A stretch of DNA of 20,718 nucleotides from Flavobacterium psychrophilum (GTDB lineage: Bacteria; Bacteroidota; Bacteroidia; Flavobacteriales; Flavobacteriaceae), in NCBI GenBank assembly GCA_945878515.1, contig CAMCTL010000052.1, positions 1-20,718 of the forward strand, given 5' to 3'. Every line of letters begins with the position of its first letter. Positions within the stretch are counted from its first letter, which is position 1. The position numbers were made by a program, and so were the translations under genes. A model generated the notes under the pieces. The model was not told the origin of the DNA. It saw only the letters and a list, made by a program, of their open reading frames with translations, and searched no databases. Positions 7,843 through 16,063 of the stretch are shown here, in pieces.

Positions 7843-7891
7843 CAATTATTAAAAATTAGATTTAAAGTACTTTTTGACTAATTATTTTTTT

Positions 7892-8932
7892 ATGAAAAAA
7901 GAGATAAAAGCTTACGATAATGTTTTAGAATTAATAGGCAATACTCCACTTATTAAATTAAGTAAGGTTACAGGAAATTTATCAGGAAATTTTTACGCTA
8001 AAGTTGAGGCTTTTAATCCTGGCCATTCCACTAAAGATAGAATTGCTTTATTTATTATTGAAGAAGCTGAAAATCGTGGAATACTTTCGCCGGGAGACAC
8101 AATAATAGAAACTACATCAGGAAATACAGGTTTTAGCTTGGCTATGGTTAGTATTATTAAGGGTTATAATTGTATTCTTGCTGTTACATCAAAATCATCC
8201 AAAGATAAAATCGAAATGCTACGGGCATTAGGAGCTAAAGTTTATGTTTGTCCTGCTCACGTTTCTGCTGATGATGAACGTTCTTATTACAGTGTTGCCA
8301 AACGTTTGCACGAAGAAACTAAGGGTTCTGTTTATATTAATCAATATTTTAATCAACTCAATATTGATGCACATTATAAAACAACAGGTCCCGAAATTTG
8401 GGAACAAACAAGTGGTAAAATTACTCATCTTATAGCTTGTAGCGGCACGGGAGGAACCATTTCTGGAACTGCAAAGTACCTAAAAGAAAAGAATCCAAAC
8501 ATAAGAATATTAGGTGTTGATGCTTTTGGTTCAGTATTAAAAAAATACCACGAAACCAAAGAATTTGACAATAAAGAAATTTATCCATATAGAATTGAAG
8601 GTCTTGGAAAAAACTTAATTCCAACAGCTACAGATTTTGATGTTATCGATAAGTTTATGAAAGTTACTGATGAAGAAAGTGCGCACTCAACAAGAGAATT
8701 AGCCAGAATTGAAGGGCTTTTTGTTGGTTATACTTCTGGAGCTGTACTTCAGGCCATTAGACAATATGCCGAAGAAGGTGAATTTGACGAAAACAGTAAT
8801 GTGATTGCTATTTTTCCTGACCACGGTTCTCGTTATATGAGCAAAGTATTTAGTGATGACTGGATGAACGAGCAAGGTTTCTTTGACAGCATCAATGAAG
8901 AAGAAGCACAGAAAATAGAATTTATTAAGTAA
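7892..8932 (+). CDS. PLP-dependent cysteine synthase / cystathionine beta-synthase-like enzyme
   Basis: A 346-residue fold-type II PLP enzyme of the tryptophan synthase-beta superfamily, catalysing a beta-replacement that makes cysteine or cystathionine. The N-terminus has [12 protein letters not shown]. Lys48 in NPGHSTKDR is the Schiff-base lysine, SGNTG (76-80) is the substrate loop and GTGGT (185-189) binds the cofactor phosphate. [10 protein letters not shown] and the motif order resemble the catalytic core of cystathionine beta-synthases, but the C-terminal CBS pair is absent and about 45 unassigned residues end the protein. The usual NPxxSVKDR is altered to [10 protein letters not shown] chose the ATG at 7892; the reading frame extends to a TTG at 7874, but the ATG fits the family N-terminus. 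OAS sulfhydrylase and cystathionine synthase activity cannot be told apart here. A strong terminator follows. Confidence 0.9.
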   Translation: MKKEIKAYDNVLELIGNTPLIKLSKVTGNLSGNFYAKVEAFNPGHSTKDRIALFIIEEAENRGILSPGDTIIETTSGNTGFSLAMVSIIKGYNCILAVTSKSSKDKIEMLRALGAKVYVCPAHVSADDERSYYSVAKRLHEETKGSVYINQYFNQLNIDAHYKTTGPEIWEQTSGKITHLIACSGTGGTISGTAKYLKEKNPNIRILGVDAFGSVLKKYHETKEFDNKEIYPYRIEGLGKNLIPTATDFDVIDKFMKVTDEESAHSTRELARIEGLFVGYTSGAVLQAIRQYAEEGEFDENSNVIAIFPDHGSRYMSKVFSDDWMNEQGFFDSINEEEAQKIEFIK

Positions 8933-8966
8933 AGTATTAAGTACAGAGTATTACTTATTAAGACAT

Positions 8967-9004
8967 AAAAAAACTCCATTCGTTGAAACGAATGGAGTTT
9001 TTTT
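8967..9004. terminator. strong, bidirectional rho-independent terminator
   Basis: ACTCCATTCG (8973-8982) and CGAATGGAGT (8989-8998) form a perfect 10-bp stem with loop TTGAAA. The stem is flanked by an A-run on the left and a T-run on the right, so it can terminate transcription from either side. It lies 34 bp after the cysteine-synthase-like gene and before the repeat block that leads to the convergent yebC. Confidence 0.9.
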
Positions 9005-9008
9005 ATAA

Positions 9009-9142
9009 AATCAAAAATCAAAAATAAAAAATCAAAAATCAAAAATCAAAAATCAAAAATCAAAAATCAAAAATCAAAAATCAAAAATCAAAAATCAAAA
9101 ATCAAAAAATCTGAAATCTACAATCTGAAATCTAAAATTTAT
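9009..9142. repeat. heptanucleotide tandem repeat between convergent genes
   Basis: About 14 head-to-tail copies of the 7-mer AATCAAA occupy 9009-9106, with one degenerate copy (about 9023-9029). After a one-base slip the same 7-base period continues as AATCTGA, AATCTAC, AATCTGA, AATCTAA and AATTTAT (9108-9142). The last copy overlaps the yebC stop codon (TTA at 9139-9141). The perfect part is a candidate for copy-number variation by slippage. It is not a CRISPR array, since there are no spacers. Confidence 0.9.
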
Positions 9143-9849
9143 TCCTCCATAGTATGATAGACGTTCATCACATCATCATCTTCTTCCATTTTTTCAATTA
9201 ATTTCTCAACATCAGCCATTTCGGCTTCTGATAATTTTTTTGTAATTTGAGGAATACGCTCAAAACCAGAAGAAAGAATATCAATTTTTCTGTTTTCTAA
9301 CTCTTTTTGAATAGTTCCAAAACTACTAAAAGGCGCATATATTAAAATTCCATCTTCGTCTTCAAAAACCTCTTCGGCGCCAAAATCAATTAATTCTAGT
9401 TCTAATTCCTCAGGATCAATTTCGCCCGCTGGGATTCTGAAATTACACGTATGATCAAACATAAATTCAACCGAACCTTGTGTTCCCATAGTTCCGTTGC
9501 ATTTGTTAAAATAGCTTCTAACATTCGCTACAGTTCTATTATTGTTATCAGTTGCAGTTTCAACTAGAATTGCAATTCCGTGCGGAGCATAACCTTCAAA
9601 CAATACTTCTTTATAATTTGCTGTGTCTTTATCTGTAGCTTTTTTGATGGCACGTTCCACATTTTCTTTTGGCATATTTACTGCCTTTGAATTCTGGATT
9701 ACCGCTCTCAATCTAGAGTTTGCCTCAGGATTTGGTCCGCCTTCTTTTACGGCCATTACAATATCTTTTCCAATTCTGGTAAATGCTTTGGCCATTGCCG
9801 ACCAACGCTTCATTTTTCTTCCTTTTCTAAACTCGAACGCTCTTCCCAT
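9139..9849 (-). CDS. yebC: YebC/PmpR family protein
   Basis: A 236-residue protein of the YebC/PmpR family. Members were described as DNA-binding transcriptional regulators, and members of the family have also been linked to translation of difficult nascent chains, so the exact role here is open. The N-terminal signature is MGRAFEFRKGRK-KRWSAMAKAFTRIGKDI, followed by GGPNPEANSRLRAVIQNSKAVNMPKENVERAIKKA and GYAPHGIAILVETATDNNNRTVANVR. The C-terminus is acidic (EKMEEDDDVMNVYHTMEE), as is usual. It is full length. A good promoter pattern lies just upstream (9870-9900), suggesting independent expression from the S41 protease gene that precedes it on the same strand. Confidence 0.95.
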   Translation of the reverse strand: MGRAFEFRKGRKMKRWSAMAKAFTRIGKDIVMAVKEGGPNPEANSRLRAVIQNSKAVNMPKENVERAIKKATDKDTANYKEVLFEGYAPHGIAILVETATDNNNRTVANVRSYFNKCNGTMGTQGSVEFMFDHTCNFRIPAGEIDPEELELELIDFGAEEVFEDEDGILIYAPFSSFGTIQKELENRKIDILSSGFERIPQITKKLSEAEMADVEKLIEKMEEDDDVMNVYHTMEE

Positions 9850-9869
9850 TGCTTAATTTTTTTACATTG

Positions 9870-9900
9870 CAAAAATAACTTTTTCAATTTCAATATCAAA
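9870..9900 (-). promoter_or_regulatory. candidate yebC promoter
   Basis: On the reverse strand TTTG (9900-9897), a 19-base spacer, and TATTTTTG (9877-9870) match both elements of the Bacteroidota housekeeping promoter. The start of transcription would lie only about 15 bases before the yebC ATG. This is the best promoter match in the window. Confidence 0.55.
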
Positions 9901-9907
9901 ATTCAAT

Positions 9908-9926
9908 ATTAAAATTCGATTTTAAT
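9908..9926. terminator. AT-only hairpin downstream of the S41 protease gene
   Basis: ATTAAAAT (9908-9915), loop TCG, ATTTTAAT (9919-9926): a perfect 8-bp but purely A/T stem 20 bp past the protease stop. It would be a weak terminator at best. Confidence 0.25.
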
Positions 9927-9946
9927 TTCAATTTTCTATTGTCATT

Positions 9947-11962
9947 CTATTTTAAATTCCCCATAATTTTTATGGATTCAAAAACTCGAAAGTTGGTTTT
10001 TAAATTTTTTATTTGTGTAGTATTTACAGATTTCAAATAGCTACTTGCCTGTATTCTCTGTATTTCATTTGAAGTGTTGGTTATGAAAAATGGATAGTCT
10101 TGCTTAATAAATGTTTCTATTTCTTTCCATTGCTTTGTGATTTTTTTTGTTTGATCAAAAACAGAATTAAATTGTAATGGGATAGTTATTGATTGTGCAT
10201 AAAATTGATTAAAACTTGCCTTTAAACTAATATTTTTTTGCAATTCTAAGTTCGTTTTTGATTTTTGAATGTACTGCAAAATGGCTTCTTTTTGTTTTTC
10301 ATTCATTGGATATTTATTAGTTTCCACAATACTTTCAATTTTATCGTTCTTAAATGCGGAAGAAAAATCTTTTTCTTTGGGGATTTGATCGTCAAATATA
10401 CTTGGAATTTCAATATCGGGTATAATGCCTTTATACTGATTACTTTTTCCGGTTACTCGGTAAAATTTTCCGATGGTAATTTTAAGAAATTTATCATTGT
10501 CATCTTTTAATGGAACAATTTCTTGAATAGTTGCTTTTCCTAAAGATTTAGATCCTATTACTAAAGCTAAATTATAATCTTGCATGGCGCTTGCAAAAAA
10601 TTCACTTGCGGAAGCAGAAAAACCATTAATTAATATAATCATCGGCCCAGTAAAACTACTTTTTGTTTTTTGATTGTGAACAATTTCTTTTTGATGTGTT
10701 CTTGTAACAATTTGTGCTAAAAACGGAGCACTCATGAATAAGCCACAAAGTTTAACTGATTCTTCCATCGAACCTCCTCCATTGTTCTCTAAATCAATGA
10801 TTAATCCCGTGATTTTATCTTGTTTTAATTTGGTAATTTCTTTGGCTACATCATCACTTACATTTGTTTTACCATTTTCTAAAGTGGAATAAAAACTGGG
10901 AATTTTGATATATCCTGTTTTTTGATTTTCTCGTTCTAATATATAACTATAGACACTGTTTTGATAATCTTTCATTACTTGTTTATAGAGGTTTGCGGTA
11001 TAAACCTCTCCACTTTTTTTCTTCATCGTTAAAGAAACTTCTTTGTATTCGCTTGAGCTTAAAATTTTTTCTATTTTCTCAAAATTCGTACAATTAACCA
11101 AATATTTTTCTTGTTTTGATTTTATTTCAACGATTTTATCTCCTAATTCCAATCTATCCGAAAAATAGCCTGGACTACCAGGTATAATGTCTGCTATTTC
11201 AATATTGTTTTTATCATTTACCGAAAAAATTAGTCCTAAAGTAAAATTATCAGAACTTATCGTTGACAGAAAATCTGATTTTTCATTGGCTGAAAAAAAC
11301 ATCGTATGTGGGTCAAAATAAGAGCAAAATACGTTATAAAAGAGATTGTAAAACTCCTCAACAGTAAGGATATAGTTTGTTGCCTGGCAAGTATAATCTT
11401 CAAATATTTTTTGTTTCGAAGTTTCCGAAATGCTAGAAAAAATGGTTTGTAGAGAATCTTTGTTAGAACTGCTTTCAGATATTTCGTTAAGCACACCAAA
11501 AAGAATTCTTTTTTTATTATATTTTTTTAAATCAGCTTCCGTTTTAAAATATGGTCCTTCATTTTTAGAAAATCTTATTATTTCGCTACTACTCAACGGA
11601 AAATTCTCTTTTTTTAAGATTTTTATAATTGCAATATGGCGATTGACAGCTTTTTGATAAACGCTGTAAAATTCATTTAAAAAACCGCAATTCAAATGTC
11701 TAATATTGTCATCAATTTTGTACTTGTGCTTTTTTAGACCGTTAATCTCTGATTCTAGAAACAATTCGTTTCTGCTGTCAATCGTTTTTAAAAAATTGGA
11801 AAAAACATAAACCGATAAACTGTCATTTACTGGTTTTGGTTTGAAATGATACTCTGCAATTAACCCGTTAATTTTGGATATGGTTTTACAAGCAACCGTT
11901 TCGGGTTGGGCAATAATCTCTTTTGATAAAAGCAAGAACAGAATTAAAATTACCTTTTTCAA
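9947..11962 (-). CDS. periplasmic tail-specific (Prc-like) S41 peptidase
   Basis: A 671-residue C-terminal processing protease. Signal peptide at residues 1-18 (cleavage near IIA-QPE), an N-terminal helical tail-specific protease region (about 25-220, with YHFKPKPVNDS), a PDZ domain (about 225-310, IADIIPGSPGYFSDRLELGDKIVEI), the S41 catalytic core (about 350-520) and a helical C-terminal region. By alignment with E. coli Prc motifs the nucleophile is Ser451 in GFSASASEFFASAMQD, with Asp462 and the general base Lys476 in GSKSLGKATIQ. So it should be active against unstructured C-termini of envelope proteins. The PDZ carboxylate-binding loop is unusual (FTLGLIFS instead of a GIGA-type motif). 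The start is 5 bp after the gcvT stop, so both genes are probably on one mRNA. Confidence 0.9.
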   Translation of the reverse strand: MKKVILILFLLLSKEIIAQPETVACKTISKINGLIAEYHFKPKPVNDSLSVYVFSNFLKTIDSRNELFLESEINGLKKHKYKIDDNIRHLNCGFLNEFYSVYQKAVNRHIAIIKILKKENFPLSSSEIIRFSKNEGPYFKTEADLKKYNKKRILFGVLNEISESSSNKDSLQTIFSSISETSKQKIFEDYTCQATNYILTVEEFYNLFYNVFCSYFDPHTMFFSANEKSDFLSTISSDNFTLGLIFSVNDKNNIEIADIIPGSPGYFSDRLELGDKIVEIKSKQEKYLVNCTNFEKIEKILSSSEYKEVSLTMKKKSGEVYTANLYKQVMKDYQNSVYSYILERENQKTGYIKIPSFYSTLENGKTNVSDDVAKEITKLKQDKITGLIIDLENNGGGSMEESVKLCGLFMSAPFLAQIVTRTHQKEIVHNQKTKSSFTGPMIILINGFSASASEFFASAMQDYNLALVIGSKSLGKATIQEIVPLKDDNDKFLKITIGKFYRVTGKSNQYKGIIPDIEIPSIFDDQIPKEKDFSSAFKNDKIESIVETNKYPMNEKQKEAILQYIQKSKTNLELQKNISLKASFNQFYAQSITIPLQFNSVFDQTKKITKQWKEIETFIKQDYPFFITNTSNEIQRIQASSYLKSVNTTQIKNLKTNFRVFESIKIMGNLK

Positions 11963-11967
11963 ATGTT

Positions 11968-13050
11968 TTATTTCTTATAAAAAGGCAATTTTACCACCTT
12001 TGCTTTCACCTCATTTTTTCTAATTCTAATAAAAATTTCGCTGCCAATTGTACTGTTTTCGGTGGTAACATAACCCATTCCAATACCAACGTTCATTGAT
12101 GGTGACATGGTTCCCGAAGTTACAATTCCGATGACGTTGCCCGAAGCATCAACAATTTCATAATCGTGTCTTGGAACAGCTCGTTCTTGCATTTCGAAAG
12201 CTACTAACTTTTTTGAAACACCATTTTCTTTTTGTCTTTTTAGGTTTTCAGAATTGGTAAATTCTTTAGTGAATTTCGTAATCCAACCCAAACCAGCTTC
12301 GATTGGCGAAGTGGTATCGTTGATGTCGTTTCCGTACAAGCAAAAACCCATTTCTAATCTTAAAGTATCACGAGCAGCAAGACCAATTGGCTTGATTCCA
12401 AATGCTTCGCCAGCTTCAAAAACTTTGTTCCAAATTTGTTCTACTTCTGAATTTTTGCAATAAATCTCGAAACCACCTGAGCCGGTATAACCAGTGGCTG
12501 AAATAATCACATATTCGATTCCGGCAAAATCTCCTACTTCAAAATGATAATATTCAATAGCCGATAAATCAACCGAAGTTAAGGATTGCATGGCTTCAAC
12601 AGCTTTTGGTCCTTGTATTGCCAATAAAGAATAGACATCGGAAAGGTTTTTCATTTCGACACCCAAATCGTTGTGGGAAGAAATCCAATCCCAATCTTTG
12701 TCTATATTCGAAGCATTTACAACCAATAAGTACATCTCGTCTTTTATTTTGTAAACCAATAAATCATCAACAATTCCGCCATCATTATTCGGTAAACAGG
12801 AATATTGTGCTCTTCCGATGGTTAAAGTAGCAGCATCATTGGAAGTTACTTTTTGGATTAAAGCCAAAGCGTTTGGACCTGTTAGCAAAAACTCGCCCAT
12901 GTGCGATACATCAAAAACGCCAACAGCATTGCGAACTACTTCGTGTTCGGCATTGACACCTTCGTATAAAATGGGCATATTATATAAAGCAAACGGAAGC
13001 ATTTTGGCTCCCAAACTCTCGTGGATGTGTGTTAGTGCAGTATTTTTCAT
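11968..13050 (-). CDS. gcvT: glycine cleavage system T protein (aminomethyltransferase)
   Basis: A full-length 360-residue T-protein. It takes the aminomethyl group from the lipoyl arm of H-protein and passes the methylene to tetrahydrofolate, releasing ammonia, in the cytoplasm. Landmarks are the N-terminal [39 protein letters not shown] (residues 88-100) with the catalytic aspartate, [32 protein letters not shown] and the C-terminal barrel with [19 protein letters not shown]. The gcvH and gcvP partners are not in the window. No glycine riboswitch is recognisable upstream, although the leader was only inspected by eye. It is followed at 5 bp by the S41 protease gene, an apparently unrelated partner. 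Confidence 0.96.
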   Translation of the reverse strand: MKNTALTHIHESLGAKMLPFALYNMPILYEGVNAEHEVVRNAVGVFDVSHMGEFLLTGPNALALIQKVTSNDAATLTIGRAQYSCLPNNDGGIVDDLLVYKIKDEMYLLVVNASNIDKDWDWISSHNDLGVEMKNLSDVYSLLAIQGPKAVEAMQSLTSVDLSAIEYYHFEVGDFAGIEYVIISATGYTGSGGFEIYCKNSEVEQIWNKVFEAGEAFGIKPIGLAARDTLRLEMGFCLYGNDINDTTSPIEAGLGWITKFTKEFTNSENLKRQKENGVSKKLVAFEMQERAVPRHDYEIVDASGNVIGIVTSGTMSPSMNVGIGMGYVTTENSTIGSEIFIRIRKNEVKAKVVKLPFYKK

Positions 13051-13758
13051 TTTAGATGTATATAAAATTTTAAGTGGCTAATGTATTGATTTTTTTGTAT
13101 AGTGACAAAGTAGATTATTGCTGAATTCTAAAGAAAGTAAATTATTCTTATCGAGATTTTATAGTCGATCTTGGAATCAATGAAAACATAATTTACAATT
13201 GAAAATTAAGGATTTTTAAAAAAAGCTTCCGATTTTCGGTTCAAACCTAACAGGACTTGAAAACCTGTCAGGTCTTTGTTGGAAACCTACAAGTTATCCA
13301 TTGATTCCTAAATTCCCATTACCGATAAAGCGCCCTTGCAACACATACTTTCGAACGCTATTATATCATCATTTCTTTCTAGAATGCTATTAGCTGGTAA
13401 CAATTTAATTCCACTATTACAGAAATGTATTTATTTGTTAGGCTTTTGGGTGTATGGTTGTGTTTTCCATTAAAAAATTACTATGTATTTTCATGCTAGT
13501 ATAAAATTTTCAGAAATTGTAATCCATTAAAAACTGGAGCTAATTGATATAATTGCACCATAAAATTGCCTTTTTTGTTTTTTAATTGAGAACTTATTCA
13601 GCATTAAATATTGTAAGAAAATTTGAATATAGGGCATAAAACAATATTATGTTTAATACTAAAGCAATCTTTTAAATAACTATTGATTTTACATTATAAA
13701 ACAAGACATTATATAATTCTTATTACTTAATTTAAATTACTAAAGTATCGAATAGATG
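13051..13758. other. long intergenic spacer without a supported gene
   Basis: About 700 bases separate the gcvT start from the end of the histidine kinase gene, both on the reverse strand. I see one dispersed-type hairpin repeat (13245-13273) and only very short reading frames on either strand. The longest is a reverse-strand frame at 13308-13430 without a start codon. The space could hold the gcvT promoter and leader, an old gene remnant, or an unannotated small RNA. None can be supported from the sequence alone. Confidence 0.5.
13245..13273. repeat. dispersed-type hairpin repeat
   Basis: ACCTAACAGG (13245-13254) pairs with CCTGTCAGGT (13264-13273) with one mismatch around a 9-base loop. 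A related ACCTAC segment follows at 13285-13290. From memory this motif (aacctaacagg...cctgtcaggtt) recurs in Flavobacterium-type genomes. No T-tract follows, so a terminator is less likely. Confidence 0.55.
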
Positions 13759-15606
13759 TTACGCTTGTAACCATTTAGAAAGTATCTCAAGAAACTGCTC
13801 TTCATCAAAAGGTTTCGACAAATAGTCATTCATTCCTGTGTTAATGCATTTTTCCCGTTCGCCCTCTATAACATTGGCTGTTAAAGCAATTATTGGTGTT
13901 CTTAATTGTAGTTTTTCTCTAATTACAATTGTAGCTTCATACCCGTTTGATATTGGCATTTGTAAATCCATTAAGATGAGATCGCAATCATTATTTATTA
14001 AATATTCGACGGCTTCTTCACCATTTCCTGCTTCTGAAATTAGAACCTCAAATTCATTTAAAATTACTGTTGCAACCATTCTATTCATGATATTATCATC
14101 AACCACCAATATTTTTTTGCCTTTAAAGATTTTAGTATCTATACTGGCGGTGTCTTTTTTAATCAAATCTGATTCCTTCCCTTTTGCAAGACTAAACCGA
14201 ACATATACCGTTGTTCCCTTGCGTTTTTCACTTTCTACTACAATCTCACCGCCCATATTATCAATTAAGTTCTTACAGATACTCATGCCCAGTCCAGTTC
14301 CTCCATATTTTCTAGTTGTAGATTCGTATTCTTGACTAAACTTTTCGAACATGTGTTTCAAAAAGGATTGATCCATACCTACGCCGGTATCAATAACTTT
14401 TATTTCTAATTTTTGAAAGGTTTCATTGTCGTTCAAAACTTTACAACTAAGGTCAACTTTTCCTCTTACTGTGAATTTTACAGCATTCGAAACAAGATTT
14501 AACATTACTTGATTTATCCTGAAAGGGTCACCTATGAGTACAGGACATAAATCCGAGTCGCAAAATGAATTTGTCAAAGAAATTCCTTTTTCTTCTGCTT
14601 TATGCATCATTACTTTCATAACATTTTCCATTACTTCTTTGGGAGCAAACGGAATTTTTTCGATAGATAATTGTCCTGATTCTAATTTTGCTAAATCTAG
14701 CACATCATTAATAACTACTAATAAGTTTTCGGATGCATTTGTAATATTACTCAGATAAGTCCGTTGTTCATCATTCAATTCTGATTTTATTAATTGACGA
14801 CTCATGCCCATTATAGCATTCATTGGCGTTCTTATTTCGTGACTCATGTTTGCCAAAAAATTATGCTTGGCTTCGCTAGTTCGTTTGCTATCGTAGGCCA
14901 GTTGTAGTGCTTTTTTTTCTGAGTCTAAAATTTTTGATATTAGTTGCTCGGTTTTAGCATTAGTTGGTTTAAAAATAAAAATAAATATAAGTAGCAAAAC
15001 AATCAGGATAAAGACTAAAATTGTATACTCTAACTTGCGCTGTTGTGCTATTTTCTTGAACGCTTCTTTTTCATATTGCGCTACAATTTCATTCATTTTT
15101 ACTAGAAAAACATCCTGATTTTTCAAAATAATCTGAATCAGTTCTTTATTTTCCTTTTCATTAATGCGCTTTTTCTTATTTTTTATGTACCGTTTTGCAG
15201 CATCGACACTACTACGAAAACTAGGTTTGATAGCAATAAACAACTTTTGTAGTTCTGGACTTTTAGTTTTCGGTAAACCAAGGCTGTCGCTTCCCATTTC
15301 TAAAGCATTTTGATTGAACTTCCAGAGCGAAATAATTTCATTGGCTTCGTTCAATTCAGCCTGATTATTTTGAGGATTTGAGATATAATGCAAAATCAAA
15401 ATTTGTTTGGTCAATTTTTGGCTCAACATTCTTTGTTTGCCAGAAATATTAATGATTTTAGAATCATTAAGCTGCCGAGATAGGTTGTACTGAACAATCA
15501 ACTGGCTTAATAAAACTATAAACGCAATGGTTAATAAAGCAAAGATGTATAGTTTTCTTAAATTCTTGAAAGAAATAGTCGCGGAATCAGTAGTATTGTC
15601 AGTCAT
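13759..15606 (-). CDS. orphan hybrid sensor histidine kinase with PilJ/NarX-like sensor and receiver domain
   Basis: A 615-residue membrane sensor. TM1 (about 18-38) and TM2 (about 194-213) enclose a periplasmic helical sensor that begins INISGKQRMLSQK (residues 52-64), close to the P-box motif of PilJ/NarX-type sensors, where it binds nitrate in NarX. The cytoplasmic part has a HisKA domain with phospho-acceptor His256 in FLANMSHEIRTPMN. An ATPase domain follows, with N box QVMLNLVSNAVKF (366-378), G1 DTGVGM (406-411) and G2 GGTGLGM (435-441). The C-terminal receiver domain has VVDDN, phospho-acceptor Asp547 and Lys598. No DNA-binding output is fused and no response regulator gene is adjacent, so a partner must be encoded elsewhere. 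It is divergent from the TonB receptor gene. The ligand is not identifiable. Confidence 0.93.
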   Translation of the reverse strand: MTDNTTDSATISFKNLRKLYIFALLTIAFIVLLSQLIVQYNLSRQLNDSKIINISGKQRMLSQKLTKQILILHYISNPQNNQAELNEANEIISLWKFNQNALEMGSDSLGLPKTKSPELQKLFIAIKPSFRSSVDAAKRYIKNKKKRINEKENKELIQIILKNQDVFLVKMNEIVAQYEKEAFKKIAQQRKLEYTILVFILIVLLLIFIFIFKPTNAKTEQLISKILDSEKKALQLAYDSKRTSEAKHNFLANMSHEIRTPMNAIMGMSRQLIKSELNDEQRTYLSNITNASENLLVVINDVLDLAKLESGQLSIEKIPFAPKEVMENVMKVMMHKAEEKGISLTNSFCDSDLCPVLIGDPFRINQVMLNLVSNAVKFTVRGKVDLSCKVLNDNETFQKLEIKVIDTGVGMDQSFLKHMFEKFSQEYESTTRKYGGTGLGMSICKNLIDNMGGEIVVESEKRKGTTVYVRFSLAKGKESDLIKKDTASIDTKIFKGKKILVVDDNIMNRMVATVILNEFEVLISEAGNGEEAVEYLINNDCDLILMDLQMPISNGYEATIVIREKLQLRTPIIALTANVIEGEREKCINTGMNDYLSKPFDEEQFLEILSKWLQA

Positions 15607-15629
15607 TTTTATGATTATTATTATTTATA

Positions 15630-15637
15630 CAAAAATA
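15630..15637 (-). promoter_or_regulatory. candidate -7 element of the histidine kinase promoter
   Basis: On the reverse strand TATTTTTG matches TAnnTTTG, 23 bases before the kinase ATG. The upstream -33 position lacks TTG. Confidence 0.35.
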
Positions 15638-15871
15638 TTTATTACCCATTGGTTTTGCCTTGCTTTGTGTCAATGCAATTATTTCTTAATTATTGTTGTG
15701 GGATAAAAGTATATAAAAAAAGTCAGAAAGAAAGATTCTCAATTATTATTGTAATGTTTATCATTTTGTTTATATGGAGTAAAGTAGTGCTGCATACTAG
15801 TAATTATTTTTTTAATAAGTTTATAGTAATCTATTTTTTATTTTTTGCTAGATATTGCTGCATTGCAAAAT

Positions 15872-15896
15872 AGAATGCTACTTTTTGCAGTATTCT
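15872..15896. repeat. imperfect inverted repeat upstream of the TonB receptor promoter
   Basis: AGAATGCTAC (15872-15881), loop TTTTT, GCAGTATTCT (15887-15896) pair with one G-T wobble and one mismatch. An overlapping alternative pairs TGCAAAA (15864-15870) with TTTTGCA (15883-15889). It could be a regulator-binding site, but nothing more specific can be said. Confidence 0.3.
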
Positions 15897-15957
15897 CAAA
15901 GTTGTTTTAGCCAGTTTCCTGACATCCCTTTATTGGGAAGCATAAAATCTCTTACCT

Positions 15958-15988
15958 ATGTAAAATGACTAAGCAATTATTATATTTG
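15958..15988 (+). promoter_or_regulatory. candidate promoter of the TonB-dependent receptor gene
   Basis: TATATTTG (15981-15988) is an exact TAnnTTTG -7 element. ATG (15958-15960, in place of TTG) lies 20 bases upstream. Transcription would start near 15993, giving a leader of about 70 bases. Confidence 0.5.
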
Positions 15989-16016
15989 CGCTTCATAAAT
16001 AAAAATTAATGTAACA

Positions 16017-16049
16017 GATGGTGCTGTTTCGCTCTAAGTCAGCATCATC
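16017..16049 (+). promoter_or_regulatory. hairpin in the 5' leader of the TonB receptor mRNA
   Basis: GATGGTGCTG (16017-16026) pairs over its full 10 bases with CAGCATCATC (16040-16049), with one G-U wobble, around a 13-base loop (TTTCGCTCTAAGT). It ends 14 bases before the ATG at 16064. No T-tract follows, so it is more likely to act on translation or mRNA stability than as an attenuator. Confidence 0.5.
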
Positions 16050-16063
16050 ATAAATAAGCAACA

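Larger units (their letters stand above)
15607..16063. other. divergent regulatory spacer between the histidine kinase and TonB receptor genes
   Basis: This 457-base AT-rich spacer separates two outward-facing genes. It contains a -7-like element for the kinase (15637-15630), a possible hairpin at 15872-15896, the receptor promoter (15958-15988) and a leader hairpin (16017-16049). A 74-codon open frame on the forward strand (15649-15873) is rich in low-complexity hydrophobic residues and has no family resemblance, so I do not call it a gene. Confidence 0.55.

Noticed and set aside
7874..7891. Alternative TTG start of the cysteine-synthase-like gene
   Set aside because: The ATG at 7892 matches the family N-terminus. 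The added residues are MTNYFF with no support.
9009..9108. Repeat block as a CRISPR array
   Set aside because: The units are contiguous 7-mers without spacers, and no cas genes are present.
13426..13515. Forward 24-codon frame starting ATGTATTTATTTG near 13425
   Set aside because: It is a short hydrophobic frame in AT-rich DNA with no promoter or conserved feature, as expected by chance.
15649..15873. 74-codon forward frame between the kinase and receptor genes
   Set aside because: Its composition is biased and hydrophobic, with no recognisable signature, in an AT-rich regulatory spacer.
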